DNA of 37,776 bases from JBBQZO01 sp038207625 (GCA_038207625.1 JBBQZO010000044.1:1-37776); one strand, 5' to 3'. Positions 16,515 through 24,420 are shown, counted from the stretch's first letter. Notes: generated by a model from the sequence alone, not told the origin. Numbers and translations are program-made.

Positions 16515-17072
16515 TCAATCCCCCTTGCCGTAAGGCGCCAGATACGCCAGCAGTTGCTTGCGCGCGCGCGCCAGGCGCGACATGACGGTGCCGATCGGAA
16601 TTCCCGCCGCCTGGGCGATCTGCTGATACGACAAATCGTCCATCTCCTTCATCACCAGCACTTCGCGAAAGCTGGGCGAGAGCTGCCCCAGCGCGTGATT
16701 GACCGCCATGCCGACATCGCGACTGGCCACCACGCGCGCCGGATCGACACCCACGCCGTACACCGAGGGTGCGTCTTCCGAGCCGCCGTGCAGCGCTTCA
16801 TCAAAGCTCAGGTCATCTTTTTCGTGGCGCCCGTCGCGCAGCGCCGTGAAATATGTGTTGCGCACGATCGTCATCAGCCAGGCGCGCGCGTCATCGCCGC
16901 GAAACCCGTCGAGAAAACGGAAGGCGCGCAGATAGGCGTTCTGGACCAGATCCTCGGCGTCGTGTTCGTCGCCGGTCAGCCAGCGCGCCAGATTGTAGGC
17001 CGCATCCAGGTGCGGCAGCGCCAGCGCTTCGAAGCGTGCTGTTTTGTCGTCGTCGCCCAAGAACTTACCCAT
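16515..17072 (-). CDS. ECF-type RNA polymerase sigma factor
   Basis: A 185-residue two-domain sigma factor. Region 2 is seen as LARWLTGDEHDAEDLVQNAYLRAFRFLDGF and following WLMTIVRN, region 4 as LSPSFREVLVMKEMDDLSYQQIAQAAGIP followed by IGTVMSRLARAR. I chose the ATG at 17072 over the in-frame one at 17087 because the predicted ECF promoter (17092-17120) would start transcription near 17085, downstream of the earlier codon. It is coupled to the anti-sigma gene. The matching promoter box in front of the divergent cytochrome gene suggests that it drives both itself and that cluster. Confidence 0.93.
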   Translation of the reverse strand: MGKFLGDDDKTARFEALALPHLDAAYNLARWLTGDEHDAEDLVQNAYLRAFRFLDGFRGDDARAWLMTIVRNTYFTALRDGRHEKDDLSFDEALHGGSEDAPSVYGVGVDPARVVASRDVGMAVNHALGQLSPSFREVLVMKEMDDLSYQQIAQAAGIPIGTVMSRLARARKQLLAYLAPYGKGD

Positions 17073-17091
17073 CGTTGTTGATCCCACAGTT

Positions 17092-17120
17092 CAAGACTCA
17101 CACAGATGTCGTTTTATTCC
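17092..17120 (-). promoter_or_regulatory. Predicted ECF promoter for the sigma/anti-sigma operon
   Basis: Minus-strand GGAATA (17120-17115), a 17-bp spacer and GTCTTG (17097-17092). The same architecture faces the other way at 17146-17174. Two matching boxes in a 140-bp divergent region support autoregulation by the adjacent ECF factor. Confidence 0.65.
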
Positions 17121-17145
17121 CCGAAAAAAATTTTGTCGGCGAATG

Positions 17146-17174
17146 GGAATAGACCGGCCACGCCGGCGGTTTTG
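17146..17174 (+). promoter_or_regulatory. Predicted ECF promoter for the cytochrome c/phosphoesterase/cupredoxin cluster
   Basis: GGAATA at 17146-17151, a 17-bp spacer and GTTTTG at 17169-17174, 38 bp before the ATG at 17213. It differs from the opposite box by one base (GTTTTG against GTCTTG) and the spacer length is identical. The two spacers are unrelated, so only the recognition elements are conserved. Confidence 0.65.
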
Positions 17175-17212
17175 CATAGGTAGGCAGAACGAGCACTTGA
17201 AAGGATTATTGC

Positions 17213-17584
17213 ATGGATACTCGACTCGGCTTTGGCCTGGGCGCAGTGCTGATTGTCGGCGCCGCCAGCGCACAGGCCGGCGACGCCGTCAGCGGCCAGG
17301 CGCTGTATCAGGCACGTTGCGCCGCCTGTCATTCGATCGACTACAACGGCGTCGGTCCCGCGCACAAGGGCGTGTTCGGGCGACGCGCCGGCAGTGCACC
17401 CGGCTTTGCGTATTCGGCGGCGCTGAGCGCGTCGAACATCGTCTGGAACGCGGCGACGCTGGAACGCTGGCTGAGCGACCCGGAGCGTCTGGTGCCCGGC
17501 CAGAAGATGGGCGTGTCGGTGCCGTCGGCTGCCGAACGGGCCGACCTGATCGCCTATCTGAAAAATGAAAGCGCCGGCAAATGA
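17213..17584 (+). CDS. Periplasmic class I c-type cytochrome
   Basis: The 123-residue protein has a signal peptide ending ASAQA (about residue 22), a single haem-binding site CAACH (residues 36-40) and a likely axial Met at residue 99 (VPGQKM). Size and GPAHKGVFGRRAG match cytochrome c2-like small electron carriers. It works in the periplasm. The start follows AAAGGA by eight bases. It is the first gene behind the ECF promoter and is followed after 63 bp by the metallophosphoesterase, so it probably belongs to the regulon. Its electron partners may include the cupredoxin two genes downstream. Confidence 0.92.
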   Translation: MDTRLGFGLGAVLIVGAASAQAGDAVSGQALYQARCAACHSIDYNGVGPAHKGVFGRRAGSAPGFAYSAALSASNIVWNAATLERWLSDPERLVPGQKMGVSVPSAAERADLIAYLKNESAGK

Positions 17585-17647
17585 ACCCATGCACAGCGTG
17601 CCGCTACCAGCGGCGCGCCCTTCCCGTTTCAACCCAAGGAGACCATC

Positions 17648-18529
17648 ATGATCGACCGTAGAGACTTTCTGAAACTGAGCGCCCTCGGCGGCGGCGCCGT
17701 GTTCCTGTCCGCCTTGTACCAACCGGCGCTGGCCAGCGGCGCCATGCCTGTCGACGACTTTTACTTCGTCCAGCTGTCGGACGTGCACTGGGGGTACAGC
17801 GGCCCGGCTAATCCCGACTCCGCCGTCACCTTGCGCAAGGCGGTGGCGGCCGTGAATGCGCTGGCGGTGCCGCCGGACTTCATCGTGTTCACCGGCGACC
17901 TGACCCATACCACGGACGACCCGAAGGAGCGGCGCCGGCGCATGGCCGAGTTCAGGGACATCGCCAGCGCACTGACGGTGAAAACCGTGCGCTTCCTGCC
18001 CGGCGAGCATGACGCCTCGCTCGATAACGGCGCCGCCTTCAAGGAGTATTTCGGGCCCACCAATTACACGTTCCTGCATAAGGGCGTGCACTTCATCGTG
18101 CTCGACAACGTGTCCGACCCCGGCGCGCGCATCGGCGAGGCGCAGCTGGCGTGGCTGGGCGCGACGCTGGCGCCGCTAGACAAGGATGCGCGCATCGTCG
18201 TCTTCACGCACCGTCCGCTGTTCGACCTGGCGCCCAAGTGGGACTGGGCCACGCGCGACGGCGAACAGGCGATCGCGCTGCTGACGCCGTATTCGAACGT
18301 GACCGTGTTCTATGGCCACATCCACCAGGAGCACCACCATATGACGGGGACCATCGCCCATCACGCGGCCAAGTCGCTGATCTTCCCGCTACCGGTGCCC
18401 GGTTCGCAGGACAAGCGCACGCCGCTGCCGTGGGATGCGGCGCAGCCCTACAAAGGTCTGGGCTGGCGCGCAGTGGAAGCGCAGACGAGCGCCTACCGGC
18501 TGGTCGAATTTTCCGTCGTGGCAAGCTGA
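17648..18529 (+). CDS. Tat-exported metallophosphoesterase
   Basis: The 293-residue protein starts MIDRRDFLKLSALGGG, a twin-arginine signal, so it is exported folded, which fits metal loading in the cytoplasm. The calcineurin-like motifs appear in order: SDVHWG (D45, H47), TGDLTHT (D84), GEHD (119-122), FTHRP (H188), and GHIHQEHHH (H224, H226). The usual GNHD motif has Glu in place of Asn, which normally ligates a metal. A His-rich HQEHHH adds possible ligands. The substrate is unknown. AAGGAG lies seven bases before the start. Its stop lies one base before the cupredoxin ATG, so the two are coupled. Confidence 0.9.
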   Translation: MIDRRDFLKLSALGGGAVFLSALYQPALASGAMPVDDFYFVQLSDVHWGYSGPANPDSAVTLRKAVAAVNALAVPPDFIVFTGDLTHTTDDPKERRRRMAEFRDIASALTVKTVRFLPGEHDASLDNGAAFKEYFGPTNYTFLHKGVHFIVLDNVSDPGARIGEAQLAWLGATLAPLDKDARIVVFTHRPLFDLAPKWDWATRDGEQAIALLTPYSNVTVFYGHIHQEHHHMTGTIAHHAAKSLIFPLPVPGSQDKRTPLPWDAAQPYKGLGWRAVEAQTSAYRLVEFSVVAS

Positions 18530-18530
18530 C

Positions 18531-18902
18531 ATGGACCGCTCGAAACGACGCTTTTGCGCGCACGCGCCGCTCGCGCTGGTGGCGCTACTGGTAATGCGCG
18601 CGCGTGCGCAAACGCCGGCCGACGGCGCGCGCGTGATCCGCATCGAAGCGAAGAAATTCGTCTTCACGCCCAACCAGATCGCGCTACGCCGCGGCGAGGC
18701 CGTGGTGCTGGAACTGAGCGCCATCGACTTCACGCACGGTTTCAATATCCCCGACCTGAAGCTGCGCGCCGACCTGATGCCGGGCAAGCTCACGCGCATC
18801 CGGCTGCAGCCCATGCAGGCCGGCGAACTGGCTTTTTTGTGTGACAATTTCTGCGGCGCCGGCCACGAGGAGATGAATGGCGTCATCCGCGTATTGCCTT
18901 GA
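18531..18902 (+). CDS. CuA-type cupredoxin domain protein, exported
   Basis: The 123-residue protein has a signal-like N-terminus (to about ARAQ, residue 27) and one cupredoxin domain. Ligands fit the CuA motif of cytochrome oxidase subunit II: H69 in DFTHGFNIP and CDNFCGAGHEEM (C104, C108, H112, M115). The Glu between the cysteines of true oxidase subunits (CxExC) is Asn here, so the Mg-linked bridge is absent. There is no COX2 transmembrane hairpin, so it is a free electron carrier or copper protein and not an oxidase subunit. It overlaps no gene but starts one base after the phosphoesterase stop. It probably works with the cytochrome c of the same cluster. Confidence 0.85.
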   Translation: MDRSKRRFCAHAPLALVALLVMRARAQTPADGARVIRIEAKKFVFTPNQIALRRGEAVVLELSAIDFTHGFNIPDLKLRADLMPGKLTRIRLQPMQAGELAFLCDNFCGAGHEEMNGVIRVLP

Positions 18903-19009
18903 CGGCGGCACACGGACCGCGCGAGTGGCGTCACGAACCACTGGTGGCGGGCGCAAACGGGTAGACTCTGTCGTTTCGCCACACGCAGTTAGTCAACCAA
19001 GGACACGCC

Positions 19010-19708
19010 ATGCCTCAGCGCCACCGTGAACGCCACAAGATTGGCAACCTCAGCTGGATCCGCGCCGCCGTGTTGGGCGCCAACGACGGCATCGTCTCCA
19101 CCTCCAGCCTGATCCTCGGCGTGGCGGCGGCGCACGCCAGCCACGCCAGCATCCTGGTGGCCGGCGTGGCCGGGCTGGTGGCTGGCGCGATGTCGATGGC
19201 GACGGGCGAATACGTGTCGGTGCAGTCGCAGGCCGATACCGAACAGGCGGCCATCGACGTCGAGCGCAAGGAACTGCACCACGATCCGGCCGGCGAGCAG
19301 CGCGAACTGGCCAGCATCTATGTCGCGCGCGGCGTCGGCCCGGAGCTGGCGAGCCAGGTGGCGCAGGCCTTGATGGCGCACGATGCGCTGGACGCCCACT
19401 CGCGCGACGAACTGGGTATCACCGATGCGACCAGCGCCAAGCCCTTGCAGGCGGCACTGGCCTCGGCGCTCAGTTTCGCGCTGGGCGCGGCGCTGCCGCT
19501 GCTGGTGGTCGTCCTGGCGCCGCACGATCAGCTGGTGCCGATCATCGTCGTCGCCACGCTGGTGTTTCTGTCCGCGCTGGGCGGCCTGGCGGCCAGCGCA
19601 GGCGGCGCCGGCGTTGGTCGCGGCATCGCGCGGGTGACCTTCTGGAGCGCCTTGTCGATGGCCGCCGCCGCGGGCATCGGCGCGCTGCTGGCGAATCTGA
19701 CGAGCTAG
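19010..19708 (+). CDS. VIT1/CCC1-family Fe/Mn transporter
   Basis: A 232-residue membrane protein. It opens with IRAAVLGANDGIVSTSSLILGVAAA, the first helix signature of VIT family proteins, followed by LVAGAMSMATGEYVSVQSQAD, the metal-binding second helix. A cytoplasmic acidic/helical segment (EQAAIDVERKELHHDP) is typical. Three further helices make five in total. Such proteins move Fe2+ or Mn2+ out of the cytoplasm. The start has AAGGA upstream. It lies 107 bp after the cupredoxin gene, so it may be a separate unit. Membership in the ECF regulon is uncertain. Confidence 0.88.
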   Translation: MPQRHRERHKIGNLSWIRAAVLGANDGIVSTSSLILGVAAAHASHASILVAGVAGLVAGAMSMATGEYVSVQSQADTEQAAIDVERKELHHDPAGEQRELASIYVARGVGPELASQVAQALMAHDALDAHSRDELGITDATSAKPLQAALASALSFALGAALPLLVVVLAPHDQLVPIIVVATLVFLSALGGLAASAGGAGVGRGIARVTFWSALSMAAAAGIGALLANLTS

Positions 19709-19872
19709 CGGCGACGGTGTGCCGGCGGCAGCGGCGCCGCGCGGCGCGGCATCGCGTGCCGTTTCGCTTATGATGCTAGGGATTCCGAGAGCCACGCCCG
19801 GCCCGCTGCGGCGCCTCTCCCTACCGCGCACTGCGCTGCCAGCCATCGACGCTGGCACCTGAAAGAACACAC

Positions 19873-20583
19873 ATGACCGACATCGAACTACCTTTCCGGA
19901 CTACGACGCAGCAAGCTTGCGAGTGGCTGGCGCAGCAAACGGGCACGCCGTGGACGCTGGCCGACCTGATCGCGCATGGCCTGATTCCCTACGTGTGGCT
20001 GGACTACGACGCCAATTTCCCCGAACTGTTCGGCGACGCCAACGGCGGTTATGCCGCGCCGATTTTCTTCGAGGGCGACACCGCGCGCCTGGCCGCCGGC
20101 AGCGAAGACGTGCTGATCACGATGACCAAGGACGCCTACAAGGTCGTCGCGCCGATCAAACCGCCGGGCTTTCGGCGCGAACTGCACGAGCTGCGTTTTC
20201 TGAAGAAGGAATTGGAGCGGCTGGTGAGCCGGCTCCAACGCGAGGCCGAGCCCGAGCCGGAAAAAATCGTGCTGGCCAAGGAATCCCAAAGTGGCATCAA
20301 CAAGGAGCAGGTGCTGGCCGCCTTTGGCCCCCTGGTGCGCATCAACCTCGAACAGGCGTTGGCCGACGCGGGCGGCATTTTTGGCGATGACGGCGCGCGT
20401 GTCAAAAGCAGCGCCAGGCGGGCAAAGAACAAGGCCGTATGGAATCCCGTCACGCTGGCACTGGGACTGAACGATGTGTACCGCGTCCCCATCGGGCACT
20501 TGAAGCGCGCGTTCAATGCGCATGACTTCCTGTTCGACTGGTGCGGCGAATGGGACCAGACGCTGACGCTGCTTGGCAAATAA
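19873..20583 (+). CDS. Hypothetical protein, unknown family
   Basis: The 236-residue protein has no signal peptide or membrane segment. The N-terminus (QQACEWLAQQTGTPWTLADL) looks like a small helix-turn-helix or capping helix pair. Residues about 98-125 form a charged helix (ELHELRFLKKELERLVSRLQ), probably a coiled coil. The C-terminus contains KNKAVWNPVTLALGLNDVYR. This mixture suggests a DNA- or phage-related protein, but I cannot assign a family. A TATGAT hexamer at 19769-19774 may be its -10 element. No operon partner is evident. Coding status is well supported by length and composition. Confidence 0.7.
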   Translation: MTDIELPFRTTTQQACEWLAQQTGTPWTLADLIAHGLIPYVWLDYDANFPELFGDANGGYAAPIFFEGDTARLAAGSEDVLITMTKDAYKVVAPIKPPGFRRELHELRFLKKELERLVSRLQREAEPEPEKIVLAKESQSGINKEQVLAAFGPLVRINLEQALADAGGIFGDDGARVKSSARRAKNKAVWNPVTLALGLNDVYRVPIGHLKRAFNAHDFLFDWCGEWDQTLTLLGK

Positions 20584-20752
20584 GCCAAGCGCAGGACAAG
20601 CGATAGCGAGATCCTCGCGTAGCAGCTAGTGGCTGCGCATCTTGGCGCAGCCGCATCGACCTCGCATGCACAGCGCAGCGCGCAGACGCGTGCCTGCGAT
20701 GCCTACCCGCGCACGCCTGACTCGCGCGCTCAAGGCTAAGCAAACAGGTCGA

Positions 20753-21856
20753 CTATTTGGCCAGCCAGCCCAAACCCTTGGCGTGCAGACTCTGAATGTA
20801 TAAGCGCTGCTCGGTTTCGGTCACGGCGGTGGTGGCCGGATAGCTGCCGCTCGGATCCTGCAGATCCGCGACGATCTTGCCATCCTCGGTAAACGCCATC
20901 ACATGGCCATACGGCTTGGGGATCGGCCACAGCGCGCGCGGCAGGCGCAGCACCACTTTGCGCAACCACGGCTTGTTCGACAGCTTGTCCGCGTCGGCAT
21001 TGCGCGGCGCGGCCAGGCCAAGCCAGATCTTGCCGCCTTTGCCGCGCATCAGATTATCCGGATAGCCGGGCAAATTATCGATCAACACGCTGGCCTGCGC
21101 CGGTGCCACGGGCTTGGAGAAATCCAGCCCGCGCGCGTCGCTCGCCATCTTCCAGACGCGGAACTTGCCCGTCTCGTTGACGTACAAGGTGCGCTGGTCC
21201 GCGCTGAGCGCGACACCGTTGGCAAACGACAGGCCGCGCGCCAACACGCTGGTGCTTCTGTCAACCGGGTCGTACACCAGGATGCGCCCGGTGGCGGCGC
21301 CTTCCATCAAGTCCATCACGCTGGCCTCGAAGGTGCCGCCCCAGTCCTTGGGCGCGAAATGCATCGACGCGTCGCTGAAGTACATTTTGCCGTCCCGGGC
21401 CACGATCACCGCGTCGGTGTACAGCAGCGGTAACTTGTCGAACTGGTCGACCAGCACGGTGATTTTGCGGTCGGGGGCGATCGAGATCAGCCCCAGGCGC
21501 GCATCGGCGGCGATCAGGTTGCCGGCAGCATCGAAGTCGATACCCAGTGCCCGCCCGCCCGTGTTGACGAACACCTCCAGCGCGCCCCCGTCGGGCGCCA
21601 TGCGCAGGATGTTGCCGCCATCGACGGCCGCATACAGCTTGCCGTCCGGTCCGACGACGATGTGTTCGGGGCCGGTGCCGCCATGCAAATCGATCATCTG
21701 CAGGTGGGCCAGTGTGGTGTTGACGGCGTGCGCGCCCACATAGCCGGGCGCCGTCGGCGCGTCCCATGCCACCGGTTCGAAGGGGACGGGCCAGAACAGC
21801 AGATACGCCAGCAAAGCGGCCACACCGAATCCAACACCGACCATCGTTCGCTTCAT
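20753..21856 (-). CDS. SMP-30/strictosidine synthase-like beta-propeller protein, membrane-anchored
   Basis: The 367-residue protein has one N-terminal membrane helix (GVGFGVAALLAYLLFWPVPF) and then a six-bladed propeller. Seen are GPEHIVVGPDGKLYAAVDGG, LGIDFDAAGNLIAAD, YFSDAS, GLSFANGVALSADQRTLYVN and DNLPGYPDNLMRG, the usual SMP-30/strictosidine-synthase-like signatures with a conserved metal-site Asn. Members hydrolyse lactones or esters; here the substrate is unknown. The start at 21856 has GAGGAG nearby. It is divergent from the gluconokinase gene, which would fit gluconolactone use, but the link rests only on adjacency. Confidence 0.82.
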   Translation of the reverse strand: MKRTMVGVGFGVAALLAYLLFWPVPFEPVAWDAPTAPGYVGAHAVNTTLAHLQMIDLHGGTGPEHIVVGPDGKLYAAVDGGNILRMAPDGGALEVFVNTGGRALGIDFDAAGNLIAADARLGLISIAPDRKITVLVDQFDKLPLLYTDAVIVARDGKMYFSDASMHFAPKDWGGTFEASVMDLMEGAATGRILVYDPVDRSTSVLARGLSFANGVALSADQRTLYVNETGKFRVWKMASDARGLDFSKPVAPAQASVLIDNLPGYPDNLMRGKGGKIWLGLAAPRNADADKLSNKPWLRKVVLRLPRALWPIPKPYGHVMAFTEDGKIVADLQDPSGSYPATTAVTETEQRLYIQSLHAKGLGWLAK

Positions 21857-22201
21857 CGGGCGCTCCTCAAGAATTAGTATTTTAATAATCAATCATAGCA
21901 CCGAACCTGCCGCGCCAGGCCTGGCTGTTGGCACGCCGACCCAGCTGCGCACGGCGCCGTGCGCGCGCATCGGCCAGGTCGGATGACACGCCCGCAGCGG
22001 CGCGGCCTTGTTGCCGAGGCCTCGCAGCAAGGGTCAACAAGTGCATCGATGAGCGCGAGCAACGGCGCGCCTGAGCCGGATCGATGCAGCGCTTGTCACC
22101 GCCCGCGAGTGCATCCGGTCCGCGGTACAATTGGCGCCGCCGTCCGCCAACACACGTTGCCCACGCCAGCTGGCGCGCCACCTTCTCGATCAGAAAACCG
22201 T
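21857..22201. other. Divergent intergenic region between the SMP-30-like and gluconokinase genes
   Basis: The first 45 bp are AT-rich (TTTTAATAATCAATCATA) and probably hold the promoter of the leftward gene. The remainder is GC-rich and I see no gene or clear operator in it. Confidence 0.45.
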
Positions 22202-22738
22202 ATGAATACTTCAGGCAATAAAGACCCAAGCGCGATGTGCTGGGTGGTGATGGGTGTCAGCGGCTGCGGCAAGAGCTCAGTCGGGCAGGCATTGGCCACC
22301 GCCCTGGCGATTCCCTTCGTCGAGGGCGATGATTTTCATTGCCCGACGAATGTGGCCAAAATGTCAGCGGGCGTCGCGCTGACCGACGCTGACCGGTCCG
22401 ACTGGCTGCTGCAATTGCAGGCGCAGATACGCGCCTGCCGGCAAGCGAACACCGCGCTGGTGCTGTCATGTTCGGCGCTCAAGCGACGCTACCGCGACCT
22501 GCTGCGCGCCGCCGATCCGGCGCTGTGCTTCGTTCATTTGCATGGCACACGCGAACTGCTTGGCGCGCGCATGCAGGGGCGTGCCGCGCACTTCATGCCG
22601 CTGTCGCTGCTCGACAGCCAGCTGGCCGAGCTTGAGCCGCTGCAAGCGGACGAAGCCGGATTGCGCCTGGACATCGGCGCGCCGCCGGCCGAGCTGGTGG
22701 CGGCAATACTCGCCCGCGCGACATCGGGGCCGCGCTAG
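22202..22738 (+). CDS. gntK: Gluconokinase
   Basis: A 178-residue kinase of the usual GntK length. It has the Walker A motif GVSGCGKSS, then the GntK signature FVEGDDFHCPTNVAKMSAGVAL followed by TDADRSDWL, and the strand LVLSCSALKRRYRDLLR, which is the gluconate-binding segment. It phosphorylates gluconate to 6-phosphogluconate in the cytoplasm, feeding the Entner-Doudoroff or pentose phosphate route. The start MNTSGN at 22202 has only a weak ribosome binding site, but homology begins about ten residues later and longer in-frame starts have no support. A shared terminator follows at 22781-22809. Confidence 0.9.
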   Translation: MNTSGNKDPSAMCWVVMGVSGCGKSSVGQALATALAIPFVEGDDFHCPTNVAKMSAGVALTDADRSDWLLQLQAQIRACRQANTALVLSCSALKRRYRDLLRAADPALCFVHLHGTRELLGARMQGRAAHFMPLSLLDSQLAELEPLQADEAGLRLDIGAPPAELVAAILARATSGPR

Positions 22739-22780
22739 CAGACCGACTGCGCATGGCGCGCAGCACGCTGGCCCAAATTG

Positions 22781-22809
22781 AAAAAAGCCCCGACTCGCGG
22801 GGCTTTTTT
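22781..22809. terminator. Bidirectional terminator (gluconokinase and tRNA-Ser)
   Basis: AAAAAAGCCCCG and CGGGGCTTTTTT flank a five-base loop. T-runs on both strands allow it to end gluconokinase transcription rightward and the tRNA-Ser transcript leftward. Confidence 0.92.
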
Positions 22810-22816
22810 GTACTAC

Positions 22817-22907
22817 TGGCGGAAAGGGTGAGATTCGAACTCACGGTAGGACATAATCCTACGCCGGATTTCGAGTCCGGTGCATTCGACCACTCTGCCA
22901 CCTTTCC
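22817..22907 (-). tRNA. tRNA-Ser (anticodon CGA), copy 1
   Basis: The minus strand reads GGAAAGG at the 5' end and CCTTTCC-G-CCA at the 3' end, with the CCA encoded. The anticodon loop CTCGAAA is closed by CCGGA/TCCGG, giving CGA at 22873-22871, and a long variable arm (GTAGGA/TCCTAC) is typical of class II tRNA-Ser. It reads UCG codons. The 91-base gene is identical to the copy at 24604-24694. Confidence 0.97.
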
Positions 22908-22967
22908 TGAATCGGTCATGCTGCTTATTTCTTACGGCAACTCGTTACAAGCTGCTGCAAGGCCAGC

Positions 22968-22995
22968 ATTATAGCAAAATCTGCGTCAAGCGCAA
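22968..22995 (-). promoter_or_regulatory. Promoter of tRNA-Ser copy 1
   Basis: A perfect minus-strand TATAAT (22973-22968) with TTGCGC (22995-22990) 16 bp upstream. The sequence from the -10 element to the first transcribed bases (CTGGCCTTGCAGCAGC) is repeated before copy 2. Confidence 0.6.
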
Positions 22996-23118
22996 CCTCG
23001 ATGGGCGCCCGGAACGGCAAACGCGCGCATTGCCGGCGCGGCCCGACTGATGCGCGCGGCGATGTGCGCTGTCGATGCGCATGACGCACGCTGCGAGCGG
23101 CGCTGGCGCGCAGGCGAA

Positions 23119-24420
23119 CTAGTCAGCCATAGCGCGACTGGCACTGCCATCGCTCAATGGCGCAGCGGCCATGGCGCCGGCCTTCCCGGCCGCCCCCAGC
23201 TGGCGCTCGACCTGCGCGCGCACCGCCTGCTGCCCTGCCGCGTTGTGAAGCAGGCCCCAGCTGTCGGTCAGCGCTTTGAGCAACTTTGGCGTGAGGGCAT
23301 CAAGGCGCGGGCGCAAATCGCCCTTCAGATCGGGCACGCCGGCAAACTGTCCCGCCTTTTCCTGCCGCCAGCGCTCAAACAGCGCGCTTTGCACATTCTT
23401 CGCCGCCTCGATCTGGGCCCGGAAGAATGCCTTCGCCCACGCCAGCGGCACGCCGGCCTGCCCGGCCTGCGCCGCCAACGCGTCGATGATGGCGTTTTCG
23501 CGCGGCACGTCCTCGATCGCCGTGCCGCTGTTCCATTTGCTGCGCGCCACATCGGGCATCAACATCAGGCGCTCGTGCATCAACGTCAGCAGTTGTTCGA
23601 GGCCCGCCGGCGCGCGCGCCTGTTCCCACGGCCAGTTGAGCCATTTGTCCTGGGTGCGCGCGTATGCGCCGCTGTCGATCGTCTGGTGCAGCCACTGGTC
23701 GACCCAATTCTTCCAGCGCCAGTCGGGCGGCAGCAGATACGCTTTTTCGGACACGTCAAACGGCGCCTGTGGATGCAGCGCGCACAATGGCGCTCGCAGC
23801 GTTTGCTGCAGGCGCGCTTCGATGGCGTCGGTGACCATCAGATCGGCGCGGCCGCTGACAATCTCGTCGAAAATCGTCACATTATCAGCGTGCACGATCA
23901 ACTGGGCGCGGGGGAAATGGGCGCGCGCAAAGCGCTCGTTGGTGCCGCCGGGGTTGACGACCAGCCGCACCGTCGGGCGGTCGATCTGCGCCATCGTCTG
24001 AAACCGCTCCTTGTTCTCGCAACGGGTGATCGGCGTCTTGCCGTCGCGCAGGTAAGGCAGCGAAAACACCGCGTACTTTTGCCGCTCCAGGTTGACCGAC
24101 ACGCCGCTCATGGCAATGTCGAATTTGTCGCCCGCCAAATCTGTCATCAACGTCGGCCACGACGTGGCAACGAGCTCGAGCTTGACGCCCAGCGCCTGCG
24201 CGAGCTGGCCTGCCAGCTCCACGTCGGAGCCTTGATAGGCGCCGCTGGCCCTATCGCGATAGCTGAACGGCCGATAGTCGCCCGTCGTGCCCACCCGCAC
24301 GCTGCCGCGCGCGAGGATCTCGTCGAGATGGTTGGTCGCCGCCGGATAGGCGGCGCCAGCGCACGTCAGCACCGATAGCGCGCTGACCGTGGCGATGAGT
24401 TTCCATGTTGATGTCGTCAT
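23119..24420 (-). CDS. Exported cyclohexadienyl dehydratase-chorismate mutase fusion (PheC-AroQ gamma)
   Basis: The 433-residue protein has a signal peptide ending near residue 27. Residues about 30-260 form a PheC-type domain on the solute-binding fold: RVGTTGDYRPFSYRD, ATSWPTLMTDLAGDKFDIA, DGKTPITRCENKERF, NPGGTNERFA, MVTDAIEARLQ and DQWLHQT match the enzyme and not a transport binding protein. Residues about 275-390 match secreted gamma-class AroQ mutases: DVARSKWNSGTAIEDVPREN and FFRAQIEAAKNVQ. Together they would turn chorismate into prephenate and then phenylpyruvate (or arogenate into phenylalanine) in the periplasm. I recall such fusions being characterised in relatives including Janthinobacterium and Duganella. 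The TTG at 24423 directly upstream was rejected in favour of ATG 24420. Confidence 0.9.
   Translation of the reverse strand: MTTSTWKLIATVSALSVLTCAGAAYPAATNHLDEILARGSVRVGTTGDYRPFSYRDRASGAYQGSDVELAGQLAQALGVKLELVATSWPTLMTDLAGDKFDIAMSGVSVNLERQKYAVFSLPYLRDGKTPITRCENKERFQTMAQIDRPTVRLVVNPGGTNERFARAHFPRAQLIVHADNVTIFDEIVSGRADLMVTDAIEARLQQTLRAPLCALHPQAPFDVSEKAYLLPPDWRWKNWVDQWLHQTIDSGAYARTQDKWLNWPWEQARAPAGLEQLLTLMHERLMLMPDVARSKWNSGTAIEDVPRENAIIDALAAQAGQAGVPLAWAKAFFRAQIEAAKNVQSALFERWRQEKAGQFAGVPDLKGDLRPRLDALTPKLLKALTDSWGLLHNAAGQQAVRAQVERQLGAAGKAGAMAAAPLSDGSASRAMAD

Noticed and set aside
17073..17087. Longer start for the ECF sigma gene at 17087
   Set aside because: The predicted promoter would start transcription at about 17085, after this codon; 17072 gives a normal N-terminus.
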